Shown: positions 7,776-16,203 of the stretch, in pieces
Layout of the letters: the number at the start of each line of letters is the position of its first letter
Numbering within the stretch: the stretch's first letter is position 1
NCBI RefSeq assembly: GCF_900114035.1
Contig: NZ_FORP01000020.1
Coordinates: 62,001-126,000, forward strand
Direction: 5' to 3'
From: Amycolatopsis sacchari
GTDB lineage: Bacteria > Actinomycetota > Actinomycetes > Mycobacteriales > Pseudonocardiaceae
Length of the DNA: 64,000 nt
Position numbers and translations under genes: made by a program
Notes under the pieces: model-generated
Told to the model about the DNA's origin: nothing
The model's database searches: none
What the model saw: the letters and a program-made list of their open reading frames with translations, nothing else

Positions 7776-8756
7776 ATGTCCGTGCCCCTGTGGCTGTGGG
7801 CCGCCACCATCGTCGGCCTGCTCGTCCTGATCGCGATCGACCTCGTGATCGTCGACCGCAAACCCCACGAGGTGACTACTCGTGAGGCCGCCAAGTGGGT
7901 GGTCTTCTACGTCTCGTGCGCCGTCCTGTTCGGGGCCGGCGTGTGGATCTTCGCCGGGCACGACCCCGGCGTCGAGTTCTTCACCGGCTACCTCACCGAG
8001 TACTCGCTCTCGGTCGACAACCTGTTCATCTTCATGGTGATCATGGCGTCGTTCAAGGTGCCGCTGATCCACCAGCACCGGGTGCTGCTCGTCGGGATAC
8101 TGCTCGCGCTGGCCATGCGCAGCGTGTTCATCGCGATCGGCGCGGCGCTCATCAACCAGTTCGTGTGGGTGTTCTTCCTGTTCGGCGCCGTCCTGGTGTG
8201 GACGGCGATCAGCATGGTGCGGGGCAACGACCACGACGACGAGTACCGCGAGAACGCCGTCGTGCGGTGGATCCGCAAGGTCTACCCCGTAACCGACGAA
8301 TTCCACGGCCACAAGATGACCGTCAAGCGGGACGGCAGGCGGTGGCTGACCCCGATGTTCGTGGTGATCGTGGCCATCGGCAGCGCCGACCTGCTGTTCG
8401 CGGTCGACTCGATCCCGGCGATCTTCGGCATCACGCAGGAGGCGTTCCTCGTCTTCACCGCCAACGCGTTCGCGCTGATGGGCCTGCGCCAGTTGTTCTT
8501 CCTGCTCGGCGGGCTGGTGAACAAGCTGGTCTACCTGTCCTACGGGCTCGCGGTGATCCTCGGCTTCATCGGCGCCAAGCTGATCCTGCACGCGCTGCAC
8601 GAGTACCACGCGGTGCCGGACTGGCTGGACATCAACAACTGGATGTCGCTCGGCGTCATCGTCGTCGTCCTGACGATCACGACCGTCGCGAGCCTTTTGA
8701 AGAGCAGGCGGGACTCCGCACGGGAAGCGGCTGTGGAGCAGGCAAGCGAACGCTGA
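7776..8756 (+). CDS. TerC/Alx-family membrane protein, probable Mn2+ exporter
   Basis: 326 residues, about eight to nine membrane spans. Typical TerC motifs are FTGYLTEYSLSVDNLFIFMVI and, in the second half, GSADLLFAVDSIPAIFGIT, each with a conserved acidic residue inside the membrane (Asp of SVDN and AVDS), as in E. coli Alx and MntP-like exporters. A long cytoplasmic loop (NDHDDEYRENAVVRWIRK) separates the halves. The manganese riboswitch directly upstream supports a role in exporting excess Mn2+ or loading secreted metalloproteins. Confidence 0.93.
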   Translation: MSVPLWLWAATIVGLLVLIAIDLVIVDRKPHEVTTREAAKWVVFYVSCAVLFGAGVWIFAGHDPGVEFFTGYLTEYSLSVDNLFIFMVIMASFKVPLIHQHRVLLVGILLALAMRSVFIAIGAALINQFVWVFFLFGAVLVWTAISMVRGNDHDDEYRENAVVRWIRKVYPVTDEFHGHKMTVKRDGRRWLTPMFVVIVAIGSADLLFAVDSIPAIFGITQEAFLVFTANAFALMGLRQLFFLLGGLVNKLVYLSYGLAVILGFIGAKLILHALHEYHAVPDWLDINNWMSLGVIVVVLTITTVASLLKSRRDSAREAAVEQASER

Positions 8757-8772
8757 GTTGTACTGTCCGGGT

Positions 8773-10698
8773 ATGCGTCCCACCGACATCGAACTGCTCC
8801 GCACCCCGGGCACGCCGGCCCTCCACGGGGACCTGCTGCTCGTGGGGGACTCCGCCCCGCACGCGGAAGGCAACACCTACCGCGGCGCGCTGTGGCGGAT
8901 CGGCCTCGACGGCGAAACCACCCAGTGGACCCACGGCGAGCGTGACTCGGCGCCCGTCCTCTCCCCCGACGGGCGCCGGGTCGCCTTCCTCCGCGCGGAG
9001 GCCAAGGCGAGCCCGCAGCTGTACGTCATGCCCGTCGACGGCGGCGACGCCCGGCGCCTGACGGACCTGCCGCTCGGGGTGGGACAGCCGGTGTGGGCAC
9101 CGGATTCGCGCCGGATCGCGTTCACCGCGCGCGTGCCCGAGCCCGGCCGTTACGGCGTGCCGACCGAGGACGGCGAGAAGCTCGAACCCGCCGAGGAGGC
9201 ACCGCGGCGGATCACGCGGTACGACTACCGGATCGACAACATCGGCTTCCTGCGGGACCGGCCCCAGCGGCTGTTCGTCGTCGACACCGACGCACCCGCC
9301 GAGGAACTTTCGCCGCTGACCGACGAGCGGGTCGATGTCTCCGAGCCGACGTGGACTCCTGACGGCGAAAGGATTCTCGTCGTCGCGCAGCGCGAGTGGG
9401 GCGACGCGGAGACGGAGGAGACCGACCTCTACGCCGTGCCCGCGGCCGGGGGCGAGCCGGTGCTCGTGGTGCGCAGCGCCGGTGGGGTCGAGAAGCTGAC
9501 GGTCACCGAAGACGGCACGGTGTGGTTCATCGGGGCCGAGTTCACCTGGCCCTTCGCCGAGGCCCGCAACCCCGGGCTGTGGTCGGCGAAGCTGTCCGAG
9601 GGCGTCGCCACCCCGCGCCGGGTCACCGACGCCGAGACCGTGCACTGCTTCGGCGGCGCCGGAGCGCCCGCGGTGTTCGGCGACCAGGTGCTCGTGGCGG
9701 TGCTCAACCGCGGCGCGGTCGAGCTGCGCGCGGTGCCGCGGGACGCGGAGGAAGCGCCGCTGGACAAGCTCACCCTCGTCGCGGGGGAGCGGGCCGCGGT
9801 GCGGTCGTTCACCGCGGACGGGAACCGGATCGCCGCCGTCATCGCCCGTCCCGACAGCGCCGGTGACGTCGTGCTCATCGACGGGGACACGCAGCGGGTG
9901 CTCACCGACTGGTCGAAGCCGTTGCGGGAGAAGGGGACCCGGCCGCTGGAGGAACTGACCGCGACCGCGCCCGACGGCTACCCCGTGCACGGCTGGCTGG
10001 TCCGGCCCGAGGGCGAGGGCCCGCACCCGGTGCTGCTCGTCGTGCACGGCGGCCCCTTCGCCGCGTACGACTGGGGCCTGTTCGACGAGGCGCAGGTGTA
10101 CGCGTCGGCCGGGTACGCGGTCGTGCTCGGCAACCCGCGCGGGTCGGCGGGTTACGGGCAGAGCCACGGCCGCGCGATCGTCAAGGCCTTCGGCACCGTG
10201 GACGCCGACGACCTGCTGGCCCTGCTGGACGCCGCGCTGGCGCAGCCGGACCTCGACTCCTCGCGCGTCGGCGTCATGGGCGGTTCCTACGGCGGGTTCA
10301 TGACCACGTGGCTGTCCGCGCACCACGGCGAACGCTTCCGCGCCGCGTGGAGCGAGCGCGCGGTCAACGCGTGGGACTCGATGGTCGGCAGCTCCGACAT
10401 CGGCTGGTCCTTCGTCGACGCGTACGTCGGCGGCGACCTGGAGACGCAGCTCGACCGCAGCCCGCTGACCTACGCCGACCGCATCCGCATCCCGTTCATG
10501 GTCATGCACTCCGAGCACGACTGGCGTTGCCCGCTGGAGCAGGCGCAGCGGCTGTACGTCGCGCTCAAGCGCAACGGCACGGAGGCGGAGATGCTGCTGT
10601 TCCCCGGCGAGGGGCACGAGCTGAGCCGCTCCGGCAAGCCGCGGCACCGGATCCAGCGGTTCGACGCCATCCTCGACTGGTGGGCGCGGTACCTGTAG
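8773..10698 (+). CDS. S9-family (prolyl oligopeptidase-like) serine peptidase
   Basis: 641 residues, no signal peptide. An N-terminal beta-propeller of WD40/TolB-like repeats (LSPDGRRVAFLR, WAPDSRRIAFTA, WTPDGERILVVA) precedes a catalytic alpha/beta-hydrolase domain from about residue 400. The triad is visible: Ser in GGSYGGFMTTW, Asp in HSEHDWRCP, His in GEGHELSRSG. This is the acylaminoacyl-peptidase / DPP-type arrangement. TACTGT ends 6 bases before ATG 8773, so it probably has its own leaderless promoter. Peptide substrate unknown. Confidence 0.93.
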   Translation: MRPTDIELLRTPGTPALHGDLLLVGDSAPHAEGNTYRGALWRIGLDGETTQWTHGERDSAPVLSPDGRRVAFLRAEAKASPQLYVMPVDGGDARRLTDLPLGVGQPVWAPDSRRIAFTARVPEPGRYGVPTEDGEKLEPAEEAPRRITRYDYRIDNIGFLRDRPQRLFVVDTDAPAEELSPLTDERVDVSEPTWTPDGERILVVAQREWGDAETEETDLYAVPAAGGEPVLVVRSAGGVEKLTVTEDGTVWFIGAEFTWPFAEARNPGLWSAKLSEGVATPRRVTDAETVHCFGGAGAPAVFGDQVLVAVLNRGAVELRAVPRDAEEAPLDKLTLVAGERAAVRSFTADGNRIAAVIARPDSAGDVVLIDGDTQRVLTDWSKPLREKGTRPLEELTATAPDGYPVHGWLVRPEGEGPHPVLLVVHGGPFAAYDWGLFDEAQVYASAGYAVVLGNPRGSAGYGQSHGRAIVKAFGTVDADDLLALLDAALAQPDLDSSRVGVMGGSYGGFMTTWLSAHHGERFRAAWSERAVNAWDSMVGSSDIGWSFVDAYVGGDLETQLDRSPLTYADRIRIPFMVMHSEHDWRCPLEQAQRLYVALKRNGTEAEMLLFPGEGHELSRSGKPRHRIQRFDAILDWWARYL

Positions 10699-10709
10699 GG
10701 ACTCGGACC

Positions 10710-11252
10710 GTGAACTGGACGGTGCGGCGCGCCGTGCCCGCGGACGCGGCGCGGATCGCCGAGATCAACATCGCGGGCTGGCGCGCCGCCTACCGGGGAC
10801 TGCTGCCGGACGCCTACCTCGACGGCATGAGACAGGAGACCGTGCGGGAGCGGTGGGCGGCCCGCCTGCGCGGTGACGCCGAGCCCTCGGCGATGTTCGT
10901 CGCGGTGGGCAAGGACTCCGTGCCGTGCGCGTACGCGTTCGTCAGCGCCGCGCGGCAGGAGTCCGACCGGCACCCGGTGCTGCCGACGGGGGAGCTGTGC
11001 GCGATCTACGCCGATCCCCGGTGGCGTGGCACGGGTGCCGGGTTCGCCGTGCACCAGGCGGCGCTCGGGCACCTGGCCGCGCACGGGTTCCGGCACGCGG
11101 TGCTGTGGGTGCTGCGGGGGAACCTGCCCGCGCGGCGGTTCTACGAGGCGCGCGGCTGGAGCTGCGACGAGGTGTCGGCGGACCTGGACGTCGGCGGCGA
11201 GGCCGTGCCGGAGGTGCGGTACTCGCGGCCGCTTCAGGAGAGCAGGACGTAG
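10710..11252 (+). CDS. GNAT-family N-acetyltransferase
   Basis: 180 residues from GTG 10710, 11 bases after the peptidase gene. The start VRRAVPADAARIAEINIAGWRAAYRGLLP is typical of GNAT proteins. The acetyl-CoA loop appears as DPRWRGTGAGFAVHQAAL (a variant of R/Q-x-x-G-x-G/A), followed by LWVLRGNLPARRFYEARGW. The acceptor is unknown. Its 3' end overlaps the convergent RES gene by 19 bases. Probably co-transcribed with the S9 peptidase gene. Confidence 0.9.
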   Translation: MNWTVRRAVPADAARIAEINIAGWRAAYRGLLPDAYLDGMRQETVRERWAARLRGDAEPSAMFVAVGKDSVPCAYAFVSAARQESDRHPVLPTGELCAIYADPRWRGTGAGFAVHQAALGHLAAHGFRHAVLWVLRGNLPARRFYEARGWSCDEVSADLDVGGEAVPEVRYSRPLQESRT

Positions 11253-11887
11253 TTCAGCTGCTCGCACACCCTGGCCAGCGGGATGTCCAGGCCCGGGTGG
11301 TCCAGCGGCAGCAGCACGTCCGGTTCGGCGGGCAGCGCCCCGGCGGCCGGCGGGTCCCACAGGCACACCGAGGGCCCGCCGCCGTCCATCGACGAGCGGT
11401 ACCACAGGCCGTCGAGGTCGTCGAAGGCCGCGCGGATCGCCCGCGCCCACGCCTGCGTGACCTGCTTGGGGCCGCTGGAGATCTCCTGCGAGGCGCCGGC
11501 CCGCGTCGGCCACAGCCCGGACAGGTCGAGCAGCCGCAACGTCCGGGAGGGGTGCACGACGACCAGCTGCGGCGCGTTCGTGTGACGGTCCACAATGGAC
11601 GTCGTCTGGTACACCTCGGCAACGCTCGTCCGCACGGAAAGCCCGAAGTACGCCACGCCGTTGCCCGGGTCCTCGGCGGGGGCACCGCCGTGCCCCGGCG
11701 GCTGCGGGTCGAACCGGCCGTGGGGCAGCGGGCCGAAGCGGCGGAAGGTGTTCCAGCGCTGCGGGTGCGAGCCGCCCGCGCTGAAGATCCGGACCAGGCT
11801 GGTGGCCGGGTGCACGGCGACGACGTCCTCGTTCCGCCGAGCGGCGATGAGCGTGCCGCGTCCGGGCGGCAGGGGGAGCCGGGCCAT
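11234..11887 (-). CDS. RES-domain protein (probable NAD+-degrading toxin)
   Basis: 217 residues. The RES family reads as LVRIFSAGGSHPQRWNTFRRFGPLPHGRFD, GNGVAYFGLSVRTSVAEVYQ and RTLRLLDLSG, keeping the Arg, Tyr, Glu and Ser positions that line the active site in MbcT/RES NAD+ phosphorylases. It follows an upstream gene by 18 bases in the order antitoxin-then-toxin usual for these modules. Activity is inferred from the family; some RES proteins are diverged and not shown to be toxic. Confidence 0.82.
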   Translation of the reverse strand: MARLPLPPGRGTLIAARRNEDVVAVHPATSLVRIFSAGGSHPQRWNTFRRFGPLPHGRFDPQPPGHGGAPAEDPGNGVAYFGLSVRTSVAEVYQTTSIVDRHTNAPQLVVVHPSRTLRLLDLSGLWPTRAGASQEISSGPKQVTQAWARAIRAAFDDLDGLWYRSSMDGGGPSVCLWDPPAAGALPAEPDVLLPLDHPGLDIPLARVCEQLNYVLLS

Positions 11888-11905
11888 CAGGTGCGGGGGC
11901 CCGCC

Positions 11906-12490
11906 TCAGAAGGCCGTGCCGAGCGTGGCGGCGAGCGCCGCCACGGGACGGGGATCGCCACCGGCGAGCAGCCACTGCCGCGGGCTGACCGGTTCACCGG
12001 CGATCACCAGGTCGTCCTGCGGGTGGGTCATGAACGCGGCGACCACGAGCGCGGGCTGGTCGGCGGGCACAGCGGCGAGCACGGTGTCGAGGCCCGGCAG
12101 CACGCCGTCGTCGGTGAACTGCCACGCGGGCAGCCGCCAGCCACCCTGGTCCTTCCAGCCGGTGAGCCTGCGCTCGGCGAGGCGGTGCCGGACGCGGCTG
12201 GCGTCGACGCCGAGCCGGTCGGCCGCCGCGGGCACGGTGAGCGCGGACTCGGCCAGCACGGCGTGTGCGGCGACCGCGCGGGCGCGGGGGTCGGGCTCGT
12301 CCTCGTGGTAGGGCGAGAGGTCGAGACCCGCTTCGGCGAGCGCTTTCCCTTGCGCGGGCGTGAAGAACCGGGACGGTTCCGGGTCCGGTGCGTCCAGGCG
12401 GCGGGCCGCGTCCTCGACCAGCGCGAGGAAGTCCGCGGCGTCGATCCGGAGGCCCGCCCTGGCGAGCACGGCTTTCAGCGCGACCGTCAC
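11906..12490 (-). CDS. Probable antitoxin / DNA-binding partner of the RES protein
   Basis: 194 residues from GTG 12490, chosen because TAGCCT ends 7 bases upstream (leaderless pattern). A helix-turn-helix-like stretch, TVPAAADRLGVDASRVRHRLAERRLTGWKDQGGWRLPAWQF, sits mid-protein. The C-terminal part (GLDTVLAAVPADQPALVVAAFMTHPQDDLVIAG, then SPRQWLLAGGDPRPVAALAATLG) resembles the helical toxin-binding end of MbcA/Xre-type antitoxins. Position directly before the RES gene supports this. I do not recognise an exact family. Confidence 0.6.
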   Translation of the reverse strand: MTVALKAVLARAGLRIDAADFLALVEDAARRLDAPDPEPSRFFTPAQGKALAEAGLDLSPYHEDEPDPRARAVAAHAVLAESALTVPAAADRLGVDASRVRHRLAERRLTGWKDQGGWRLPAWQFTDDGVLPGLDTVLAAVPADQPALVVAAFMTHPQDDLVIAGEPVSPRQWLLAGGDPRPVAALAATLGTAF

Positions 12491-12544
12491 GTCCCTCAGG
12501 CTAGCGCAGGTGTGCGCTTCCGTGCGCGGTCGCGGGGAATGTGC

Positions 12545-12591
12545 TTGACATGTGTCCTGTGTCACTCTAGCTTGCCTGGTAATCGATTTCC
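12545..12591 (+). promoter_or_regulatory. Promoter and LacI-type operator of the sugar ABC operon
   Basis: TTGACA (12545-12550), 17-base spacer, TAGCTT (12568-12573), then GTAATCGATTTCC (12579-12591), a near-palindrome with central CG typical of LacI-family operators. The same arrangement, with the same 5-base gap between -10 and operator, precedes the isomerase operon at 17200-17247. The repressor is most likely the LacI protein encoded at 16187-17176. Confidence 0.75.
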
Positions 12592-12612
12592 CGGGCGACG
12601 GCGGAGGTGCGC

Positions 12613-14175
12613 GTGGACCACGACGGCGCTCCGCTGGCCCAGCTGACGGGGATCAGCAAGTCCTTCGGCGGCACCCAGGCCGTCCGCGGGGTCGACTTCA
12701 CCCTCCACGCCGGCGAGGTGCACGCGCTGCTGGGCGAGAACGGCGCCGGGAAGTCGACGCTGATGAAGGTGCTGTCCGGCGAGCTCACCCCCGACCACGG
12801 CGAGATCAGGATCGACGGCAGGCCCGTCCGCCTCACCGGACCCGCCGACGCGCAGCACGCCGGCATCGCGATGATCCACCAGGAACTCGACCTCGTGCCC
12901 GCGTTGTCCGTGGCGGAGAACGTGTTCCTCGGCCGCGAGCCCCGCACCCGGCTCGGCGCCGTCGACCGGCGGCGGATGGTGCGCGGCACCGCCGCGCTGC
13001 TGGAGCGGGCCGGCGTCGGCTTCGACCCGCGGCGGCCCGTGGAGCAGCTGCGCACCGGCGAGCAGCAGCTCGTCGTCATCGCGAAGGCGCTCTCGCTCGA
13101 CGCCCGCATCCTCGTCATGGACGAGCCGACGTCCGCGCTGTCCGCGCCCGAGGTGGAGCGCCTGCTGGAGGTGATCGGTGAACTGCGGCGCGCGGGCGCC
13201 GGGATCGTCTACATCTCGCACCGGATGGAGGAGATCGGCCGCGTCGCCGACCGCGCGACCGTCCTGCGCAACGGGCGGGTGGTGGCGGGGTTCGACGCGC
13301 GGTCGATGACGGCGGCACAGGCGTCCGAGGCGATGGTCGGGCGCCCGGTGCACCTCGTGTTCCGCACCACCGGGAACGCCGCGGCGGGGGAGGAGCTGCT
13401 GCGGGTCGAGGGTCTGGCGGTGCGGACGCGGCGGCCCCGGCCGGGGCGCAGGGACCCGGCCGGGGTCGACCTGCGGGTCGGGAAGGGGGAGATCGTCGGG
13501 CTCGCCGGGCTGCTCGGCTCGGGGCGCACGGAGCTGCTGGAGACGCTGTACGGCGCCGGCACCAAGGGGACCTGGCAGGGGAAGGTCCTGTTGGCGGGCG
13601 AGGAGGTCCGGCCGCGCAGCCCGCGGCACGCGCTCCGGCTCGGGCTGGCGTTCGTGCCGGAGGACCGGCGGATCTCCGGGCTCGCGCTGGAGCACTCGGT
13701 GCTCGCCAACGCGGTGCTGTCCGTTGTGGACAGGATCGCGCGGCTGGGCTGGGTGCCGCGCAGGCGCGAGCAGCAGGTGGCACGGGCTTCCGTGGAACGA
13801 CTGGGGGTGAAGCTCGCGTCCCTGCGCGCCCCGGCGGGCGCGTTGTCCGGCGGTAACCAGCAGAAGGTGGTGCTCGGGCGCGGGCTGCTCACCGAGCCCC
13901 GCCTGCTGCTGCTCGACGAGCCGACGCGAGGGGTGGACGTCGGCGCCAAGGCCGAGATCTACCGGCTGCTCGGCGAGGTCGCGGAGCGCGGGGTGGGCGT
14001 GCTGCTCGCCTCGTCCGAGCCCGCGGAGCTGATCGGCGTCTGCCACCGGGTCGTCGTGCTGCAGGGCGGGCGCACGGTGCGGGAGCTGGACACCGGGCAC
14101 ACCTCCGAGGCGGACCTGCTCGCCGCCGCGATGGGGCAGGGGCAGCTGGAGGACCTGGTGGGAGGCAGGCGATGA
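12613..14175 (+). CDS. Sugar ABC transporter ATP-binding protein (RbsA/XylG/MglA type)
   Basis: 520 residues with two fused ABC ATPase domains. Domain 1: Walker A GENGAGKST, a signature degenerated to RTGEQQL, Walker B ILVMDEPTSAL. Domain 2: degenerate Walker A (LLGSGRTEL), signature LSGGNQQK and LLLLDEPTRGVDVG. This asymmetry is normal for monosaccharide importers of the CUT2 class. GTG 12613 is preferred because GGAGG lies 5 bases before it. The stop overlaps the permease start by 4 bases. It powers uptake of the sugar metabolised by the isomerase and kinase downstream. Confidence 0.95.
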   Translation: MDHDGAPLAQLTGISKSFGGTQAVRGVDFTLHAGEVHALLGENGAGKSTLMKVLSGELTPDHGEIRIDGRPVRLTGPADAQHAGIAMIHQELDLVPALSVAENVFLGREPRTRLGAVDRRRMVRGTAALLERAGVGFDPRRPVEQLRTGEQQLVVIAKALSLDARILVMDEPTSALSAPEVERLLEVIGELRRAGAGIVYISHRMEEIGRVADRATVLRNGRVVAGFDARSMTAAQASEAMVGRPVHLVFRTTGNAAAGEELLRVEGLAVRTRRPRPGRRDPAGVDLRVGKGEIVGLAGLLGSGRTELLETLYGAGTKGTWQGKVLLAGEEVRPRSPRHALRLGLAFVPEDRRISGLALEHSVLANAVLSVVDRIARLGWVPRRREQQVARASVERLGVKLASLRAPAGALSGGNQQKVVLGRGLLTEPRLLLLDEPTRGVDVGAKAEIYRLLGEVAERGVGVLLASSEPAELIGVCHRVVVLQGGRTVRELDTGHTSEADLLAAAMGQGQLEDLVGGRR

Positions 14176-15191
14176 CGGCGGAACTGACGGAGGTCCCCGC
14201 GCGGCGGCACGACGTGCTGGCGGCGGTGTTCCGGTTCCAGAGCCTGTTCGGGCTGGTGGTGGTGTTCCTCGCGGCCGTCGTGTACTCGCCGAGCAAGAAC
14301 GGGCAGCTGCTGTTCCTGGACTCCGGCAACCTGTTCAACGTCGTCCGCTCGATCTCAGAGATCGGCATCCTCGCGGTCGGGATGACGCTGGTGATCCTCA
14401 TCGGCGGGATCGACCTGTCGGTCGGCTCGGTGCTCGGCCTGGCCAGCGTCGGCTCGGCGGTGCTGCTCGTCGACAACGGCCTCGGCGTCGTGCCGGTGGT
14501 GCTCGCCGTGCTGGCGATCGGGCTCGGTTTCGGTCTGCTGCAAGGGTTCGCGGTCTCGCAGTTCAAGATCCAGGCCTTCATCGTGACGCTCGCGGGGATG
14601 CAGATCGCCCGCGGCCTGGCCCGGATCTGGTCGGGCGGGCAGGGCGTCACGATCACCTACGGCGACGCGCCGGGGCAGGCGCCGGTGGCGTTCTCGCTGC
14701 TCGGCGAGCGGACGTTCGACGGCGTGGTGCCGATCCCCGCGCTGATCTTCGTCGGGGTCGCCGCGCTCGCGGTGGTGCTGCTGCGGGTCAGCGCGTTCTC
14801 CCGGCACGTCTACGCGATCGGCGGCAACGAGAAGGCCGCGCGGCTGTCCGGGGTGCCGGTCCGCCGGGTGAAGGTCGTGGTGTTCGGGATCTGCGGCCTG
14901 CTCGCGGCGCTCGCGGGCATCGTGCACGCGGGGCAGCTCAACTTCGGCGGGCCGAACGACGGCGCGATGTACGAACTGGACGCCATCGCCGCGGTCGTGA
15001 TCGGCGGGACCAGCCTGTCCGGCGGCCGCGGCTCCGTCGTCGGCACCGTGGCCGGGGCGCTGCTGGTCGGGGTGCTGCGCAACATCCTCGCGCTCAACAA
15101 CGTGGACTCCAACGTCCAGCTGCTGGTCATCGGGCTGGTGATCGTCCTCGCGGCGGGCCTGCAGCGGCTGCGGCCCGCCTCGGTGTCCTGA
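14172..15191 (+). CDS. Sugar ABC transporter permease (RbsC type)
   Basis: 339 residues, about nine to ten membrane spans. CUT2 permease hallmarks include EIGILAVGMTLVILIGGIDLSVGS near residue 70 and the cytoplasmic coupling-loop segment YAIGGNEKAARLSGVPVRRVK, then AVVIGGTSLSGGRGSVVGTVAGALLVGVLRN. It overlaps the ATPase gene by ATGA and is followed 22 bases later by the binding-protein gene, so the three form one operon. It acts as the homodimeric channel of the importer. Confidence 0.95.
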   Translation: MTAELTEVPARRHDVLAAVFRFQSLFGLVVVFLAAVVYSPSKNGQLLFLDSGNLFNVVRSISEIGILAVGMTLVILIGGIDLSVGSVLGLASVGSAVLLVDNGLGVVPVVLAVLAIGLGFGLLQGFAVSQFKIQAFIVTLAGMQIARGLARIWSGGQGVTITYGDAPGQAPVAFSLLGERTFDGVVPIPALIFVGVAALAVVLLRVSAFSRHVYAIGGNEKAARLSGVPVRRVKVVVFGICGLLAALAGIVHAGQLNFGGPNDGAMYELDAIAAVVIGGTSLSGGRGSVVGTVAGALLVGVLRNILALNNVDSNVQLLVIGLVIVLAAGLQRLRPASVS

Positions 15192-15213
15192 ACAGACTAC
15201 AAAAGGGGTTGGT

Positions 15214-16203
15214 ATGACAAGGAAGTCAGCCCTCGTCCTCGGCGCGTGCGTCGTGCTGGCGGCCTGCGGGACGACGCACGAGAACACCGGCGCGGGCGGG
15301 CCGTCCGCCCCGGGGAAGTGCGGGGGCCCGTCCAGCAGCTACACGATCGGCATGAGCCAGGCCAACGTCGCCGAGCCCTACCGGCAGCGGATGGACGACG
15401 ACATCCGCGCCGCCGCGGCGCAGGTGCCGCAGTTCAAGGTCAACTTCGCCGACGCCGCGCAGGACAACTCCAAACAGGTCGAGCAGGTCGACAACTTCGT
15501 GACGCAGCAGGTGGACCTGCTCATCATCAGCCCGAACGAGGCGACCCCGCTGACCGCGCCCGTCAAACGCGCCTACGACAAGGGGATCCCGGTGCTGGTC
15601 CTCGACCGCAAGGTCGACGGCGACGCGTACACCGAGTTCATCGGCGCGGACAACGTGGACATCGGCAGGCAGGCCGGGCAGTACTTCGCGAAGGTGCTGC
15701 TGCCGAACGGCGGCAAGATCGCCGAGATCCGCGGGCTCGCCGGTTCGACCCCGGCGAAGGAGCGCGGCGACGGGTTCGCGCAGGGCATCGAGGGCAGCGG
15801 CATCCAGATCGTCGCCACGCAGGACGGCGACTGGCTGCGCGACAAGGGGCAGCAGCAGGCCGACGCGATCCTCAAGGCGCACCCCGAGGTGCAGGCGATC
15901 TACTCGCAGAACGACCCGATGGCCGAGGGCGCGCGGATCGCGGCGCAGAACGCCGGCCGCGCGGACCTGCCGATCACCGGGATCGACGGGCTGCCCATCG
16001 AATCCGGCGGCATCAAGGCCGTCGAGGCGGGCAGGCTGTCCGCCACCTTCCTCTACCCCACCGGCGGCAAGGAGGCGATCGACGCTGCCAAGCGCATCCT
16101 GCTGGACTGCCAGCCGGTGCCCAAGACGCAGACCCTGGGCACGCAGCTGGTCACCAGGGACAACGCGGCCCAGGTCTACGCGAGGCTCAACGCCGGGGGG
16201 TGA
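15214..16203 (+). CDS. Sugar ABC transporter substrate-binding lipoprotein (RbsB type)
   Basis: 329 residues. The signal peptide ends in lipobox VLAAC with Cys18 as the lipid attachment site. The mature part is a type-1 periplasmic-binding fold: YTIGMSQANVAEPYRQRMDDDI, LIISPNEATPLTAPVKRAYDKGIPVLVLDRKV and a second lobe with GRADLPITGIDGL. It captures a monosaccharide outside the membrane and delivers it to the RbsC-type permease. The ligand cannot be read from the sequence; the linked isomerase suggests an aldose of the fucose/arabinose type. The 3' end overlaps lacI (opposite strand) by 17 bases. Confidence 0.93.
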   Translation: MTRKSALVLGACVVLAACGTTHENTGAGGPSAPGKCGGPSSSYTIGMSQANVAEPYRQRMDDDIRAAAAQVPQFKVNFADAAQDNSKQVEQVDNFVTQQVDLLIISPNEATPLTAPVKRAYDKGIPVLVLDRKVDGDAYTEFIGADNVDIGRQAGQYFAKVLLPNGGKIAEIRGLAGSTPAKERGDGFAQGIEGSGIQIVATQDGDWLRDKGQQQADAILKAHPEVQAIYSQNDPMAEGARIAAQNAGRADLPITGIDGLPIESGGIKAVEAGRLSATFLYPTGGKEAIDAAKRILLDCQPVPKTQTLGTQLVTRDNAAQVYARLNAGG

